From NCBI RefSeq assembly GCF_001953975.1, contig NZ_MBEJ01000099.1, forward strand, positions 1 to 64,000: a stretch of 64,000 nucleotides of DNA, given 5' to 3'. The DNA is from Mycobacterium sp. NS-7484. GTDB lineage: Bacteria > Actinomycetota > Actinomycetes > Mycobacteriales > Mycobacteriaceae. Under the pieces are notes generated by a model. That model ran no database searches and was not told the origin of the DNA. It saw only the letters and a list, made by a program, of their open reading frames with translations. This document shows, one piece after another, positions 24,436-33,365 of this stretch (position 1 is the first letter of the stretch; each line of letters begins with the position of its first letter). Both the position numbers and the translations under genes were made by a program.

Positions 24436-25890
24436 ATGTCGCAACCCGTAGCCTCGGAGGAGCCACAGCTCAGGCGGGTTATGGGGCCCGGTCTGCTACT
24501 GCTGTTCGTCGTCGGAGACATTCTCGGCACCGGGGTCTATGCGCTGACCGGACAGGTCGCCAAGGAGGTCGGCGGTGCCGCCTGGCTGCCGTTCCTGGCG
24601 GCCTTCCTGATCGCCACCATCACCGCGTTCAGCTACCTGGAGTTGGTCACCAAATATCCACAGGCCGCCGGCGCCGCGCTGTACACGCACAAGGCTTTCG
24701 GGATCCACTTCGTCACGTTCCTGGTCGCCTTTGTCGTGATGTGTTCCGGAATCACCTCGGCCTCAACAGCTTCGAGGTTTTTCGCGATCAGCTTCTTCGA
24801 CGCGTTCGAAATCAACTTCGGCGAGTTCTACGCCGAGCACCTCGCGACCTTGAAGACGGTCGGGGTCATCCTCCTCGCGCTGCTGTTCATGGCGATGATC
24901 GCGGCGGTGAACCTGCGCGGCGTCAGCGAAAGCGTCAAGCTCAACGTCGTTCTCACCCTCATCGAGATGACCGGCCTGGTGATCGTGGTCGCCGTCGGGC
25001 TGTGGGCCATTGTCAGCGGGGTGGACGTCGACTTCTCCCGCGTCGTCGCATTCGACACCGCCGGGGAGAAGAACGCCTTCATCGCGGTCACCGCGGCGAC
25101 GTCGCTGGCCTTTTTCGCGATGGTCGGATTCGAGGACTCGGTCAACATGGCCGAGGAGACAAAGGATCCGGTGCGCATCTTCCCCAAGGTGCTGTTGACC
25201 GGGCTGGGCATTGCCGGCCTGGTCTACGTGTTGGTGGCCATCATCGCCGTCGCGCTGGTGCCGGTGGGGTTGCTCGCCGAGTCCGACTCGTCGCCGCTGG
25301 TGAAGGTGATGGCGGCGGCCGCCCCGGGGCTGCCGTTCGACAACATCCTGCCCATCATCTCGATGTTCGCCGTGGCGAACACCGCATTGCTCAATATGCT
25401 GATGGCCAGTCGGTTGATCTACGGCATGGCCCGCCAACACGTGTTGCCCCCGGTGCTCGGGGCGGTCCACCCCAAGCGGCACACCCCTTGGGTGGCAATC
25501 GTATTCACCACCGTCATCGCCTTCGGGCTGATCTTCTACGTGTCGGCCTTCGCCAGTGGGGATACCGTCGCCATCCTCGGCGGGACCACGTCGCTGTTGC
25601 TGCTCGCGGTATTTTCAGTGGTCAACGTCGCCGTGCTGGTGCTGCGGCGCGATGTGCGAAGAGCGGGTGGGCATTTCAAGACCCCGACCGCGTTGCCCGT
25701 CATCGGTTTCATCGCGTCGCTGTATCTCGTGCTGCCCACCTCGGGGCGGCCGGCCGTGCAGTATGTGCTGGCGCTGGGCCTGGTCGCCACCGGTGTCGTG
25801 TTGTTTTTGATCACCAAGCTGATCAACCGGCAACTCGGAATCCGTGGGCCGGGCATCACCGACCCGACCCACCTGGCCGAGGCGCCCTAG
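24436..25890 (+). CDS. APC-superfamily amino acid permease
   Basis: A 484-residue integral membrane protein with about twelve hydrophobic segments. The first helix, GLLLLFVVGDILGTGVYALTG, has the GxG break typical of the amino acid-polyamine-organocation family, and GFEDSVNMAEETKDP is the conserved segment after helix 6. It should take up an amino acid, amine or similar solute by proton symport. GAAGGAGAGG stands directly before the ATG. It follows a TetR gene by 17 bases. The substrate cannot be read from the sequence. I do not recall it in the equivalent M. tuberculosis interval. Confidence 0.9.
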   Translation: MSQPVASEEPQLRRVMGPGLLLLFVVGDILGTGVYALTGQVAKEVGGAAWLPFLAAFLIATITAFSYLELVTKYPQAAGAALYTHKAFGIHFVTFLVAFVVMCSGITSASTASRFFAISFFDAFEINFGEFYAEHLATLKTVGVILLALLFMAMIAAVNLRGVSESVKLNVVLTLIEMTGLVIVVAVGLWAIVSGVDVDFSRVVAFDTAGEKNAFIAVTAATSLAFFAMVGFEDSVNMAEETKDPVRIFPKVLLTGLGIAGLVYVLVAIIAVALVPVGLLAESDSSPLVKVMAAAAPGLPFDNILPIISMFAVANTALLNMLMASRLIYGMARQHVLPPVLGAVHPKRHTPWVAIVFTTVIAFGLIFYVSAFASGDTVAILGGTTSLLLLAVFSVVNVAVLVLRRDVRRAGGHFKTPTALPVIGFIASLYLVLPTSGRPAVQYVLALGLVATGVVLFLITKLINRQLGIRGPGITDPTHLAEAP

Positions 25891-27611
25891 GACTCGTCGC
25901 CCAATTTCTCGATCCGGTTCTGCAACAACGCGACCCGATGCGCATTGCCGTCCAGGCCCAGGTACCGGTCACCGAACACGGCCAACAACGCGTCGTCGAG
26001 GCGGCGCACCGCACCCGGTGGGTACCGGTAGTCCATCAACCGGTTGATCTCGTCGGTGTCCACCGAATCCAGCACGCCGGTCAGCGCTTCCAATGAGGTG
26101 ATACCGAGCTCGAGCAGCAGCCCCGAGATCCAGCCGTAGTGGTCGGTGCGCGACCATCCGGCGTCGGAGAAGCGGTGACCGAGGTAGGTGGCCAGCACGG
26201 GGGTGGGGATGCGGGAATCCGAAGAGGGCACCGCGAATTCCGGATCTGCCTCGTCGGACATGGTGAGCCGCAAGCGCTCCCGGATCTCGGTGAACTCACG
26301 GTCGGCCAGCTCGAGAAGCCCGGCGGCCAGGGTGAAGCGGCGGTCCAGCTCGCTGACATGCTCGGCCGGTATCGAACCCTTGTATCGCACATCGTGCTCG
26401 AACTCGGCCCAGGCGTGTTGCAGCACTGTCCGCACCTGAATGGACGCCGGATACTGTTCGCCTTCCACCCCGAACAGCAGATGCCGGCTGGCATATCCCC
26501 ACCGGCCCTGACGCGCAGTCTGCAGACCCATGTCGCGGTCGTCGAGCAACCGCATCTCCTCGGCCAGCAGGTTGGCCACCGCGTCGACATCCTCACGCAG
26601 ATAGGTGATGACCCGCAGACCCACCTGGTCGGTGATCTCCACCAGCGGATTGGTGTACAGCCGGGTGCCGTCGGGGGCGCGACGGTCGGCCTTGGCGGCG
26701 AACGACTCGACGCTCTTGGTGCGGGCGGTGATGCTCAGGTAGTTGATACCGGCCTCGTCGAGCAGGCCGGTGACAAGTTTGAGGTAGCGCTCGCCCGTCG
26801 CCACCAGATCCGGGCGTTTGGCGGCGTACTCGGCGATGGCCGCCGTCAGCGCGGGTTCACGCGCCGGGGTGGGGCGAATCCGCAGCAGCCGGTCGGTGGG
26901 CAGAGACGGCGTGAGGATGTAGCCGGAAGCGACGTCGCCGTAGATCGTCACGTCCTCGGGACGGTGGTACCAGTACAGCGCGATGTAGGCGCACAGCAGC
27001 GCGTCGACCGGATCTTCGTCGCGGTCGAGCTGGCCCGGGCGGGTGGCGGCCTCGATCCGCTTGCGCAGCTCGACCCAGCCGACGTTGCGGTTGGCCCGCA
27101 ACCGCGGCCTCGCGGTGTCGAGGTCCTCGATGAACGTCATCAACCGCAACAGCTCACGCTGACGGTCCTCGAACGCACCGCGCTTGTACTTCAACGTCTT
27201 GTCGACGCCGAACAGCACGACGCTCGCCGGGTGCGGATAGACCTCGATCGCGCGTCGTCCCGACGGGGAGGACGGATCCACGTCCAGGCCGAGCGCCGAC
27301 GCGATCCGGGCGGCACGCGGATGCTTGAACTCCGGCCGCTCGGTGAACGCCGGGCGTGCCCCCGCGTCGAACCGCTGAAAGTCCCGATTGAGCTCGCGCT
27401 CACACGGACGGTGGCCGGTCGGGTTCTTCACGATCAACGGCGCATCGATGGCCACCAGGCAGTCACCACTGACATACGGCTCGATGGCCGCGGCGATATC
27501 GTCGTCGCCCTGCGCCACTCCGATGTGGAGGACCCGGCCATCGGAGTCGATGACAGCGACACCCGTCTGATTCCTCTCGCCCCACGCGAGGTCGAGCCCG
27601 ACGAAGTACAT
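25887..27611 (-). CDS. relZ: RelZ-type dual protein: RNase HII/DUF429 domain plus (p)ppGpp synthetase domain
   Basis: A 574-residue two-domain protein. Residues 1-245 form a DUF429/RNase H-like domain starting FVGLDLAWGERNQTGVAV with acidic residues in place. Residues 265-450 form a RelA/SpoT-type synthetase: TARTKSVESFAAK (296-308), EITDQVGLRVITYL (325-338), GYASRH (372-377) and IQVRTVLQHAWAEFEHD (391-407), followed by YKG. This is the layout of MSMEG_5849 (RelZ, also MS_RHII-RSD) of M. smegmatis, which both cuts RNA-DNA hybrids and makes (p)ppGpp. The M. tuberculosis equivalent Rv0776c has only the first domain. It is divergent from purB, with 40 bases between starts. Confidence 0.9.
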   Translation of the reverse strand: MYFVGLDLAWGERNQTGVAVIDSDGRVLHIGVAQGDDDIAAAIEPYVSGDCLVAIDAPLIVKNPTGHRPCERELNRDFQRFDAGARPAFTERPEFKHPRAARIASALGLDVDPSSPSGRRAIEVYPHPASVVLFGVDKTLKYKRGAFEDRQRELLRLMTFIEDLDTARPRLRANRNVGWVELRKRIEAATRPGQLDRDEDPVDALLCAYIALYWYHRPEDVTIYGDVASGYILTPSLPTDRLLRIRPTPAREPALTAAIAEYAAKRPDLVATGERYLKLVTGLLDEAGINYLSITARTKSVESFAAKADRRAPDGTRLYTNPLVEITDQVGLRVITYLREDVDAVANLLAEEMRLLDDRDMGLQTARQGRWGYASRHLLFGVEGEQYPASIQVRTVLQHAWAEFEHDVRYKGSIPAEHVSELDRRFTLAAGLLELADREFTEIRERLRLTMSDEADPEFAVPSSDSRIPTPVLATYLGHRFSDAGWSRTDHYGWISGLLLELGITSLEALTGVLDSVDTDEINRLMDYRYPPGAVRRLDDALLAVFGDRYLGLDGNAHRVALLQNRIEKLGDES

Positions 27612-27651
27612 CCGTCCACTGTCTCATTGGTAGGTCGTAAGCTGTGTGTTC

Positions 27652-29070
27652 GTGACGATCCCGAATGTTCTGGCCAACCGCTACGCCAGCGACGAAATGG
27701 TCGCGATCTGGACGCCCGAGGCCAAGATCGTCGCCGAACGCCGGCTCTGGCTGGCCGTGCTGCGTGCCCAGGCCGAGCTGGGCGTCCCGGTGCCCGACGG
27801 TGTGGTCGACGACTACGAACGCGTCCTGGAGAACGTCGACCTCGCGTCGATCGCCGCCCGCGAGCGCGTCACCCGACACGACGTCAAGGCCCGCATCGAA
27901 GAGTTCAACGCGCTGGCCGGTCACGAGCACGTGCACAAAGGCATGACCAGCCGCGACCTCACCGAGAACGTCGAGCAATTGCAGATCCGGCGCTCCCTGG
28001 AGCTGGTGTTCTCCCACGGCGTGGCGGTGGTCGCCCGGCTGGCCGAACGCTCCGTCGTCTACCGCGACCTCGTGATGGCCGGCCGCTCGCACAACGTGGC
28101 CGCGCAAGCCACCACGCTGGGCAAGCGGTTCGCCTCGGCGGCCGAAGAAACCCTGGTGGCCCTGCAACGGCTGCGTGAGCTGATCGACCGCTACCCGCTG
28201 CGCGGCATCAAAGGGCCGATGGGCACCGCCCAGGACATGCTCGACCTGTTCGACGGAGACACCGCCAAACTTGCCGAGCTGGAACGGCGCGTGGCCCAAT
28301 TCCTGGGCTTCACAGAGGTTTTCACCAGCGTCGGACAGGTCTACCCGCGTTCGCTCGACCACGATGTGCTCTCGGCGCTGGTGCAGGTCGGCGCCGGGCC
28401 GTCCTCACTGGCCCACACCATCCGGCTGATGGCCGGCCACGAGCTGGTGACCGAGGGCTTCGCGCCCGGTCAGGTGGGCTCGTCGGCCATGCCGCACAAG
28501 ATGAACACCCGCTCGTGTGAACGGGTCAACGGCCTGCAGGTGGTGCTGCGCGGCTACGCCTCGATGGCTGCCGAACTGGCCGGCGCGCAGTGGAACGAAG
28601 GCGACGTGTTCTGCTCTGTCGTGCGCCGCGTGGCGCTGCCCGACGCGTTCTTCGCGATCGACGGACAGACCGAGACCTTCCTGACCGTGCTCGACGAGTT
28701 CGGCGCCTACCCGGCCGTGATCCAGCGCGAGCTGGACCGCTACCTGCCGTTCCTGGCCACCACCCGCATCCTGATCGCCGCGGTGCGGGCCGGGGTGGGC
28801 CGCGAGACCGCGCACGAGGTGATCAAGGAACATGCCGTCGCCGTCGCCCTGGCGATGCGCGAGCAGGGGCGCGAGCCCGACCTGCTCGACCGGCTGGCCG
28901 CCGATCCGCGACTGCCGCTCGACCGGGCCGGGCTGGAAGCCGCGCTGGCCGACAAGCAGGCGTTCAGCGGAGCCGCCGGCGCCCAGGTCGACGGGGTCGT
29001 CGCGGCGGTCGACGAGTTGGTCAGCCGCTACCCCGAGGCCGCCAAGTACACCTCGGGCGCCATCTTGTGA
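27652..29070 (+). CDS. purB: Adenylosuccinate lyase
   Basis: A 472-residue fumarase-superfamily enzyme, the usual mycobacterial length. It splits SAICAR to AICAR and adenylosuccinate to AMP, each with release of fumarate. Seen: HVHKGMTSRDLTENVEQLQ, the IKGPMGTAQD region, and the signature GSSAMPHKMNTRSCERVNGL with the mobile catalytic Ser loop. GTG 27652 is preferred over an in-frame GTG two codons earlier because it begins the conserved TIPNVLANRYAS. cyp126 follows after 7 bases, so the two share a message. Confidence 0.97.
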   Translation: MTIPNVLANRYASDEMVAIWTPEAKIVAERRLWLAVLRAQAELGVPVPDGVVDDYERVLENVDLASIAARERVTRHDVKARIEEFNALAGHEHVHKGMTSRDLTENVEQLQIRRSLELVFSHGVAVVARLAERSVVYRDLVMAGRSHNVAAQATTLGKRFASAAEETLVALQRLRELIDRYPLRGIKGPMGTAQDMLDLFDGDTAKLAELERRVAQFLGFTEVFTSVGQVYPRSLDHDVLSALVQVGAGPSSLAHTIRLMAGHELVTEGFAPGQVGSSAMPHKMNTRSCERVNGLQVVLRGYASMAAELAGAQWNEGDVFCSVVRRVALPDAFFAIDGQTETFLTVLDEFGAYPAVIQRELDRYLPFLATTRILIAAVRAGVGRETAHEVIKEHAVAVALAMREQGREPDLLDRLAADPRLPLDRAGLEAALADKQAFSGAAGAQVDGVVAAVDELVSRYPEAAKYTSGAIL

Positions 29071-29077
29071 GCTCGTC

Positions 29078-30301
29078 GTGAGTGTGGCGGCCGACCTCAC
29101 CGATCTGGACAACTTCGCTGCCGGATTTCCGCACGAGTTGTTCGCGGTACACCGCCGCGAAGCGCCGGTGTACTGGCATGAGCCGACGGAACACACGCCC
29201 GACGGTGAGGGGTTCTGGTCGGTGGCCACCCACGCCGAAACCCTTGCGGTGCTGCGCGATGCGGAGACCTTCTCCTCGGTGACCGGCGGCTCGCGCCCCT
29301 ACGGCGGCACGCTGCTGCAAGACCTGTCGATCGCCGGGCAGGTACTCAACATGATGGATGACCCGCGGCACGCCGAGATTCGCCGACTGGTCAGCTCCGG
29401 ACTGACCCCACGGATGATCCGGCGGGTGGAAGACGATCTGCGGGCCCGCACCCGGCGGTTGCTCGACGGGATCTCCCCGGGTGAGCCGATCGACTTCCTG
29501 GTCGACGTGGCCGCCGAACTGCCGATGCAGATGATCTGCATCCTGCTGGGGGTGCCTGAATCCGAACGGCATTGGTTGTTCCGGGCGATCGAGCCGCAGT
29601 TCGATTTCGGTGGTTCGCGTACGGCGACCATGGCGCAGCTGTCGGCCGAAGAGGCCGGGTCTCGGATGTACACCTACGGCTCCGAGCTGATCGCCGCCAA
29701 GCGAGCCCAGCCGACCGACGACATGCTCTCGGTGGTGGCCAACGCTTTTCGCGACGACGAAGCCGCCTCTCTTTCCGATCTGGAGTTGTATCTGTTCTTC
29801 AGCCTGCTGTTCAGCGCCGGTGCGGAGACCACACGCAATGCCGTGGCGGGCGGGCTGCTGGCCCTGATCGAGCATCCTTCGCAACTGGAGCTGCTGCGCG
29901 CGGATCTCGGGGTACTGCCGACGGCCATCGAGGAGATGGTGCGTTGGACCTCGCCGTCGCCGTCCAAGAGGCGGACAGCCACCCGAGCGGTGTCATTGGG
30001 TGGCTGCGACATCGAAGCGGGGCAGAAGGTGCAGGTCTGGGAAGGTTCGGCGAACCGGGATCCGCTGGTGTTCTCCGATCCAGACCTCTTCGACATCACC
30101 CGTAAACCCAACCCGCACTTGGGTTTCGGCTACGGCATCCATTACTGCCTGGGCGCCAACCTGGCCCGGCTCGAATTGCGGGTGTTGTTCGAGGAGCTTT
30201 TGAGCCGGTTTTCGTCGGCTCGTCTGGCCAAGCCCGTCGAATGGGCCCGCAGTAATCGGCACACCGGCATCCGACATCTGGTGGTGGAGTTCACGGCATG
30301 A
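29078..30301 (+). CDS. cyp126: Cytochrome P450 (CYP126-type)
   Basis: A 407-residue P450 from GTG 29078 (another GTG is two codons on). AGAETT is at 247-252, the ExxR pair is E286-R289 and FGYGIHYCLG gives the heme thiolate Cys357. It directly follows purB, as cyp126 (Rv0778) does in M. tuberculosis. The substrate is not established; the M. tuberculosis enzyme binds azoles and ketone-bearing compounds. The stop overlaps the start of the TDT-family transporter by four bases (ATGA). No ferredoxin gene is adjacent. Confidence 0.92.
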   Translation: MSVAADLTDLDNFAAGFPHELFAVHRREAPVYWHEPTEHTPDGEGFWSVATHAETLAVLRDAETFSSVTGGSRPYGGTLLQDLSIAGQVLNMMDDPRHAEIRRLVSSGLTPRMIRRVEDDLRARTRRLLDGISPGEPIDFLVDVAAELPMQMICILLGVPESERHWLFRAIEPQFDFGGSRTATMAQLSAEEAGSRMYTYGSELIAAKRAQPTDDMLSVVANAFRDDEAASLSDLELYLFFSLLFSAGAETTRNAVAGGLLALIEHPSQLELLRADLGVLPTAIEEMVRWTSPSPSKRRTATRAVSLGGCDIEAGQKVQVWEGSANRDPLVFSDPDLFDITRKPNPHLGFGYGIHYCLGANLARLELRVLFEELLSRFSSARLAKPVEWARSNRHTGIRHLVVEFTA

Positions 30302-31212
30302 AACCCGTGGTCTTCGCGGCGGTCATGGCGACCGGCATCGTGTCGATCTCCGCCGCGGACTATGGCTTCAGCATCGTCAGTCAGCCCCTCGCGGTGCTGG
30401 CCGTGGTCGCTCTGGGGGTCTTGATGTACGCGGCTGCGGTCCGCCGGCAGACCTTCGACTGGCAGGACCTCGACACCGTGATCGGGCTGTTCACCTATGT
30501 GGCGGCCTGCGCGGTCCTGGCTGCCCGGTTCGCCGAGTACGCGCCCGCGGTGTGGATTTTCGGCGCGCTGGGTCTTTCGGGCTGGCTGTCGCTGATGCCG
30601 ATGGCGCTCACCCGCATGCGCAGGTTGGGCATCGCCGCGCTGCGTGGCCGGGCCCGCGGCACCTGGGAACTGGTCAGCGTGGCGACGTCCGGACTGGCGA
30701 TCGTCTTCATGGCCGCCGGAATCCTGTTCTGGGCGTTCATCTTCTGGCTGATTGCCCTGGGCCTGTACGGCCTGATGACCGGGCTCATCGCGTGGCGGGC
30801 CATCGGAGAGCCGGAAGTCCGCCGCGATGTCCCGGCCGATCACTGGATCCTGATGGGCGGCGCGGCGATCGCCACGTTGGCCGGTGAGCACATCCACGCC
30901 GCGTTGCACCCCGGCCCGATCGCCGATGCGGTGCTCGTGGTCACCATCGCGACGCTCGTCGTTGCCGCCGTGCAGATCGTGCCGCTGGCGCTCACCAGCT
31001 GGCGCCAGATCCTCGACTGGCCGGCCGTCTTCCCGCTGGGCATGTTCTCGGCCGCTTCCTACGCCGTGTCGATCGAGACCGGTTGGCACCCAATGGTCGT
31101 CGTCTCGCACGTGTTCTTCTGGATCGCGTTCGCCGCGTGGCTGGCGGTCGCGGTCGTGCTGATACGCCGCGTTGTTCGCCTAACCTCAGAACATGGACTC
31201 AGGCCACAATGA
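30298..31212 (+). CDS. TDT/SLAC1-family membrane transporter
   Basis: A 304-residue membrane protein with nine or ten hydrophobic helices. MATGIVSISAADYGF near the N-terminus, HWILMGGAAIATLAG in the middle and WPAVFPLGMFSAASYAV near the end match the tellurite-resistance/dicarboxylate transporter (SLAC1, TehA) family, which moves anions or small acids. The start overlaps cyp126 by four bases and the 3' end overlaps the DUF1707 gene by 20 bases, so all three are coupled with purB. Substrate unknown; export of a P450 product is only speculation. Confidence 0.82.
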   Translation: MKPVVFAAVMATGIVSISAADYGFSIVSQPLAVLAVVALGVLMYAAAVRRQTFDWQDLDTVIGLFTYVAACAVLAARFAEYAPAVWIFGALGLSGWLSLMPMALTRMRRLGIAALRGRARGTWELVSVATSGLAIVFMAAGILFWAFIFWLIALGLYGLMTGLIAWRAIGEPEVRRDVPADHWILMGGAAIATLAGEHIHAALHPGPIADAVLVVTIATLVVAAVQIVPLALTSWRQILDWPAVFPLGMFSAASYAVSIETGWHPMVVVSHVFFWIAFAAWLAVAVVLIRRVVRLTSEHGLRPQ

Positions 31213-31777
31213 CCATCTGAGAGTCTCAGACGCCGACCGCGCCGAGGTGGGACACCTGCTCGAACGGGCGGTCGCCGAAGGCATGATCACGCTCGACGAA
31301 TTCACCGAGCGTTACGACAGCGCCCTGGCCGCACGGACCCGCGGCGAGCTGAGCGTCGTGGTCGCCGACCTGCCGATCGCGGCCTCGTCACCAGGTCCAA
31401 CTCGCCCGCCCGAGGAACTCCGCGGCTGGATGTCGTCGGTCGTGCGGCGCGGCCAGTGGACGGTGGCGCCTGTGTTGCGTCTGCACACCCGGATGTGCAG
31501 CACAACCCTGGACTTCACCTCGGCGGTTCTTCCCGGGCCTTTGGTGGAGATCATCATCGACGATTACTGCAGCTCGACGGAGCTCATCGTGCCGCCCTCG
31601 GCCACGGCCGACCTCAACGGCGTCAACGCCATCGCGGGCAGCGCCACCGTCAAGGTGCGCACCAGCCCGCCATCGGATCACCTGCACCTGATCGTGCGCG
31701 GGCGGGTACGGATGGGCAGCGTCACCGTGCGGCACCCGTTCGGAAGCTGGCTGAAGCGCCTCAGCGGTACCCGGTAG
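31193..31777 (+). CDS. DUF1707 domain protein
   Basis: A 194-residue protein. Residues 8-62 (LRVSDADRAEVGHLL, then EGMITLDEFTERYDSAL) form the DUF1707 domain, a short SHOCT-like helical unit common in actinobacteria. The C-terminal part is strand-rich (VEIIIDDYCSSTELIVPP, VKVRTSPPSDHLHLIVRG) and resembles the repeat-like cell-wall or adhesin-type tails seen after DUF1707. There is no signal peptide. It overlaps the transporter gene by 20 bases and the convergent HTH-DUF559 gene by 17 bases. Function unknown. Confidence 0.82.
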   Translation: MDSGHNDHLRVSDADRAEVGHLLERAVAEGMITLDEFTERYDSALAARTRGELSVVVADLPIAASSPGPTRPPEELRGWMSSVVRRGQWTVAPVLRLHTRMCSTTLDFTSAVLPGPLVEIIIDDYCSSTELIVPPSATADLNGVNAIAGSATVKVRTSPPSDHLHLIVRGRVRMGSVTVRHPFGSWLKRLSGTR

Positions 31778-32621
31778 CCGATCGGATCTCGGCGATCACC
31801 CGCTGCGGATACTCGGTGAGATCCAGCCAGGTGAACCGCAGCACCTGCCAGCCCGACAGGGCGATGTCGTTCTGTTTGACCCGGTCCTTCTGGAAGGCCT
31901 CCGGATCATGGTGAAACGCCCAGCCATCGGTCTCGATCGCGAGCTTGGGGATCAGAAAGGCGACGTCGATCACGTAACGGCCCAGGCGGTAATTGGCCTT
32001 CCAACCGGTGATCTTCGCTTCCCGAAGGAGCTTGATAAGCAGGCGTTCGGCTTCGGATCGGGCCCCGTCGGCGGCGGCGTGCAGCAGTATGCGGGCCGCG
32101 GGGGAGCCGTGGCGGCCTTTGTTGCGCATATGTGCCCGCCACAGGTCACGTAGTTCGGTGTGGCGCTGCAGGGCAGTGTCCATGAGTTTGGCGCCGCCAC
32201 CCTTTCGGGCGGCGGCTTCGACCACGGTCAGCGGTAGTGCGGTGACTCGCAGTCCGCGGTGTTCGACGATGTCGGCGGGGTCGAGGTCACGCCGGCGGAG
32301 TTTGACGCCGTACCGCTGCCGGAAATTGCTGACCTTCGGGACGGTCACCTCGATTGTTTCGGGTGCGAATTTCGTGACCCCGAGCCACCACGCTGCCGCG
32401 AGGCCGCTGGCCGTTGCATGGGAGCCGAGCGACCAGACCGCCACTCTGGTACGTGCGGCATCGGTGAACGGTCGATCGTCGGCGAAGTAGACGCCGCGTG
32501 AACAGCGGAGCCACTTACCCGAGCGGACTCTGCGGTACACCGCCTGGCGTGACAAGCCCGCCTCGGCGGCTTGAGCAAGTGTGATGACGCCGTCGTGGGC
32601 GCGCAGATAGTCCTCAAGCAT
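31761..32621 (-). CDS. HTH (AbiEi-like) protein with C-terminal DUF559 nuclease-like domain
   Basis: About 286 residues from ATG 32621. The N-terminal 60 residues hold a helix-turn-helix of the AbiEi type (GVITLAQAAEAGLSRQAVYRR, then SRGVYF). The last 90 residues are DUF559, related to very-short-patch endonucleases: IDVAF, AIETDG with acidic residues of a PD-(D/E)XK core, and DRVKQNDIALSGWQVLRFTW. AbiEi is the antitoxin of a type IV toxin-antitoxin system; no AbiEii partner is seen. An earlier in-frame start (32675) would lie inside the palindrome at 32660-32718, so 32621 is preferred. Such proteins are common in mycobacteria; their role is not settled. Confidence 0.8.
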   Translation of the reverse strand: MLEDYLRAHDGVITLAQAAEAGLSRQAVYRRVRSGKWLRCSRGVYFADDRPFTDAARTRVAVWSLGSHATASGLAAAWWLGVTKFAPETIEVTVPKVSNFRQRYGVKLRRRDLDPADIVEHRGLRVTALPLTVVEAAARKGGGAKLMDTALQRHTELRDLWRAHMRNKGRHGSPAARILLHAAADGARSEAERLLIKLLREAKITGWKANYRLGRYVIDVAFLIPKLAIETDGWAFHHDPEAFQKDRVKQNDIALSGWQVLRFTWLDLTEYPQRVIAEIRSATGYR

Positions 32622-32659
32622 GCAGATACGACGGCGTCGCCCGTCAAACGGTTCCCCCA

Positions 32660-32718
32660 CGAGTGATTTGTGCACCTCCGGTAACGGTGAGCGTTACGAG
32701 AGGTGCACAAATCACTCG
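32660..32718. repeat. Nested palindrome: 18-bp perfect inverted repeat with an inner 6-bp one
   Basis: The left arm runs from CGAGTGATTTG (32660) to 32677 and its exact complement from 32701 to 32718. The 23-base spacer itself contains GTAACG (32681-32686), GTGAG, CGTTAC (32692-32697). The right arm includes the stop codon of the Rv0779c-like gene, so leftward transcription would form a long hairpin at once after translation ends. It probably acts as a terminator; it may also be a dispersed repeat or a site recognised by the neighbouring HTH-nuclease protein. Confidence 0.75.
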
Positions 32719-33335
32719 AGGCGGCGCAGACGCATGCCTGCTGATCGCAGCTCGAGCGCCGCCAGGCCGCGAATGGCCCGCTGATCTTGACTGCGCCAGG
32801 CGCCGACGGGGTCGTCGGACACCCGGGTCAGCTTGGCCAGTGGCCGGTTGGCCAGGGCCCGCAATGCCAGCAGCTGCTCTCCAGCGGCGGTCGAGGCGAG
32901 CGTGATCGCCGTCCACTTGCGCCGGAAGAACCGCACCCGCAGATACAGCCACGGCATCGCGACGAACAGGATGGGCGCGGCGGCCACGGCCAGCGCCAAC
33001 ACCCAGGCCAGCCAGGTCGCGGTGTGGTCCAGGTTCGCGCCGGCGCCGGCGATGTCGAGGGCCGCGTCACTGGCGGCGCGCAGCGGCTTGCTCAAGGTGT
33101 CGCCGATCAGGGGTACGTGGTCGGTGCTGTCGCCGGCGGAGCCGAGGTTGTCGGCAACCCCGTTGGCCCCGTTCTCGACCTGCCTGCCGACCGCCGCGAT
33201 GGTGGACACCGCCGAATGCACGGCTGTGCCGACCAGGATCCACACCGCGGTCCACGTGATGACGGCCACGTCACTGAACAACTGCGCCAACAAGCGGCCG
33301 GGTCTGCTGGCATAGGGCAGGTACCGCGATCTCAT
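32712..33335 (-). CDS. Membrane protein (Rv0779c-type)
   Basis: A 207-residue protein, the size of Rv0779c. Two hydrophobic stretches are clear: VAVITWTAVWILVGTAV near the N-terminus and WLAWVLALAVAAAPILFV in the middle, followed by a basic run (YLRVRFFRRKW). The last 70 residues are soluble and probably cytoplasmic. No enzyme motif is seen. The frame is open far upstream across purC, but ATG 33335 is the only start that leaves purC undisturbed. Divergent from purC with 30 bases between starts. Function unknown. Confidence 0.85.
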   Translation of the reverse strand: MRSRYLPYASRPGRLLAQLFSDVAVITWTAVWILVGTAVHSAVSTIAAVGRQVENGANGVADNLGSAGDSTDHVPLIGDTLSKPLRAASDAALDIAGAGANLDHTATWLAWVLALAVAAAPILFVAMPWLYLRVRFFRRKWTAITLASTAAGEQLLALRALANRPLAKLTRVSDDPVGAWRSQDQRAIRGLAALELRSAGMRLRRLE

Positions 33336-33365
33336 GGGACCGATCCCAACACATAGGCTGGTCCA

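Noticed and set aside
26139..28178. 679-codon plus-strand frame across relZ and into purB
   Set aside because: It crosses two confirmed genes on the other strand or in another frame, and its composition is typical of a shadow frame.
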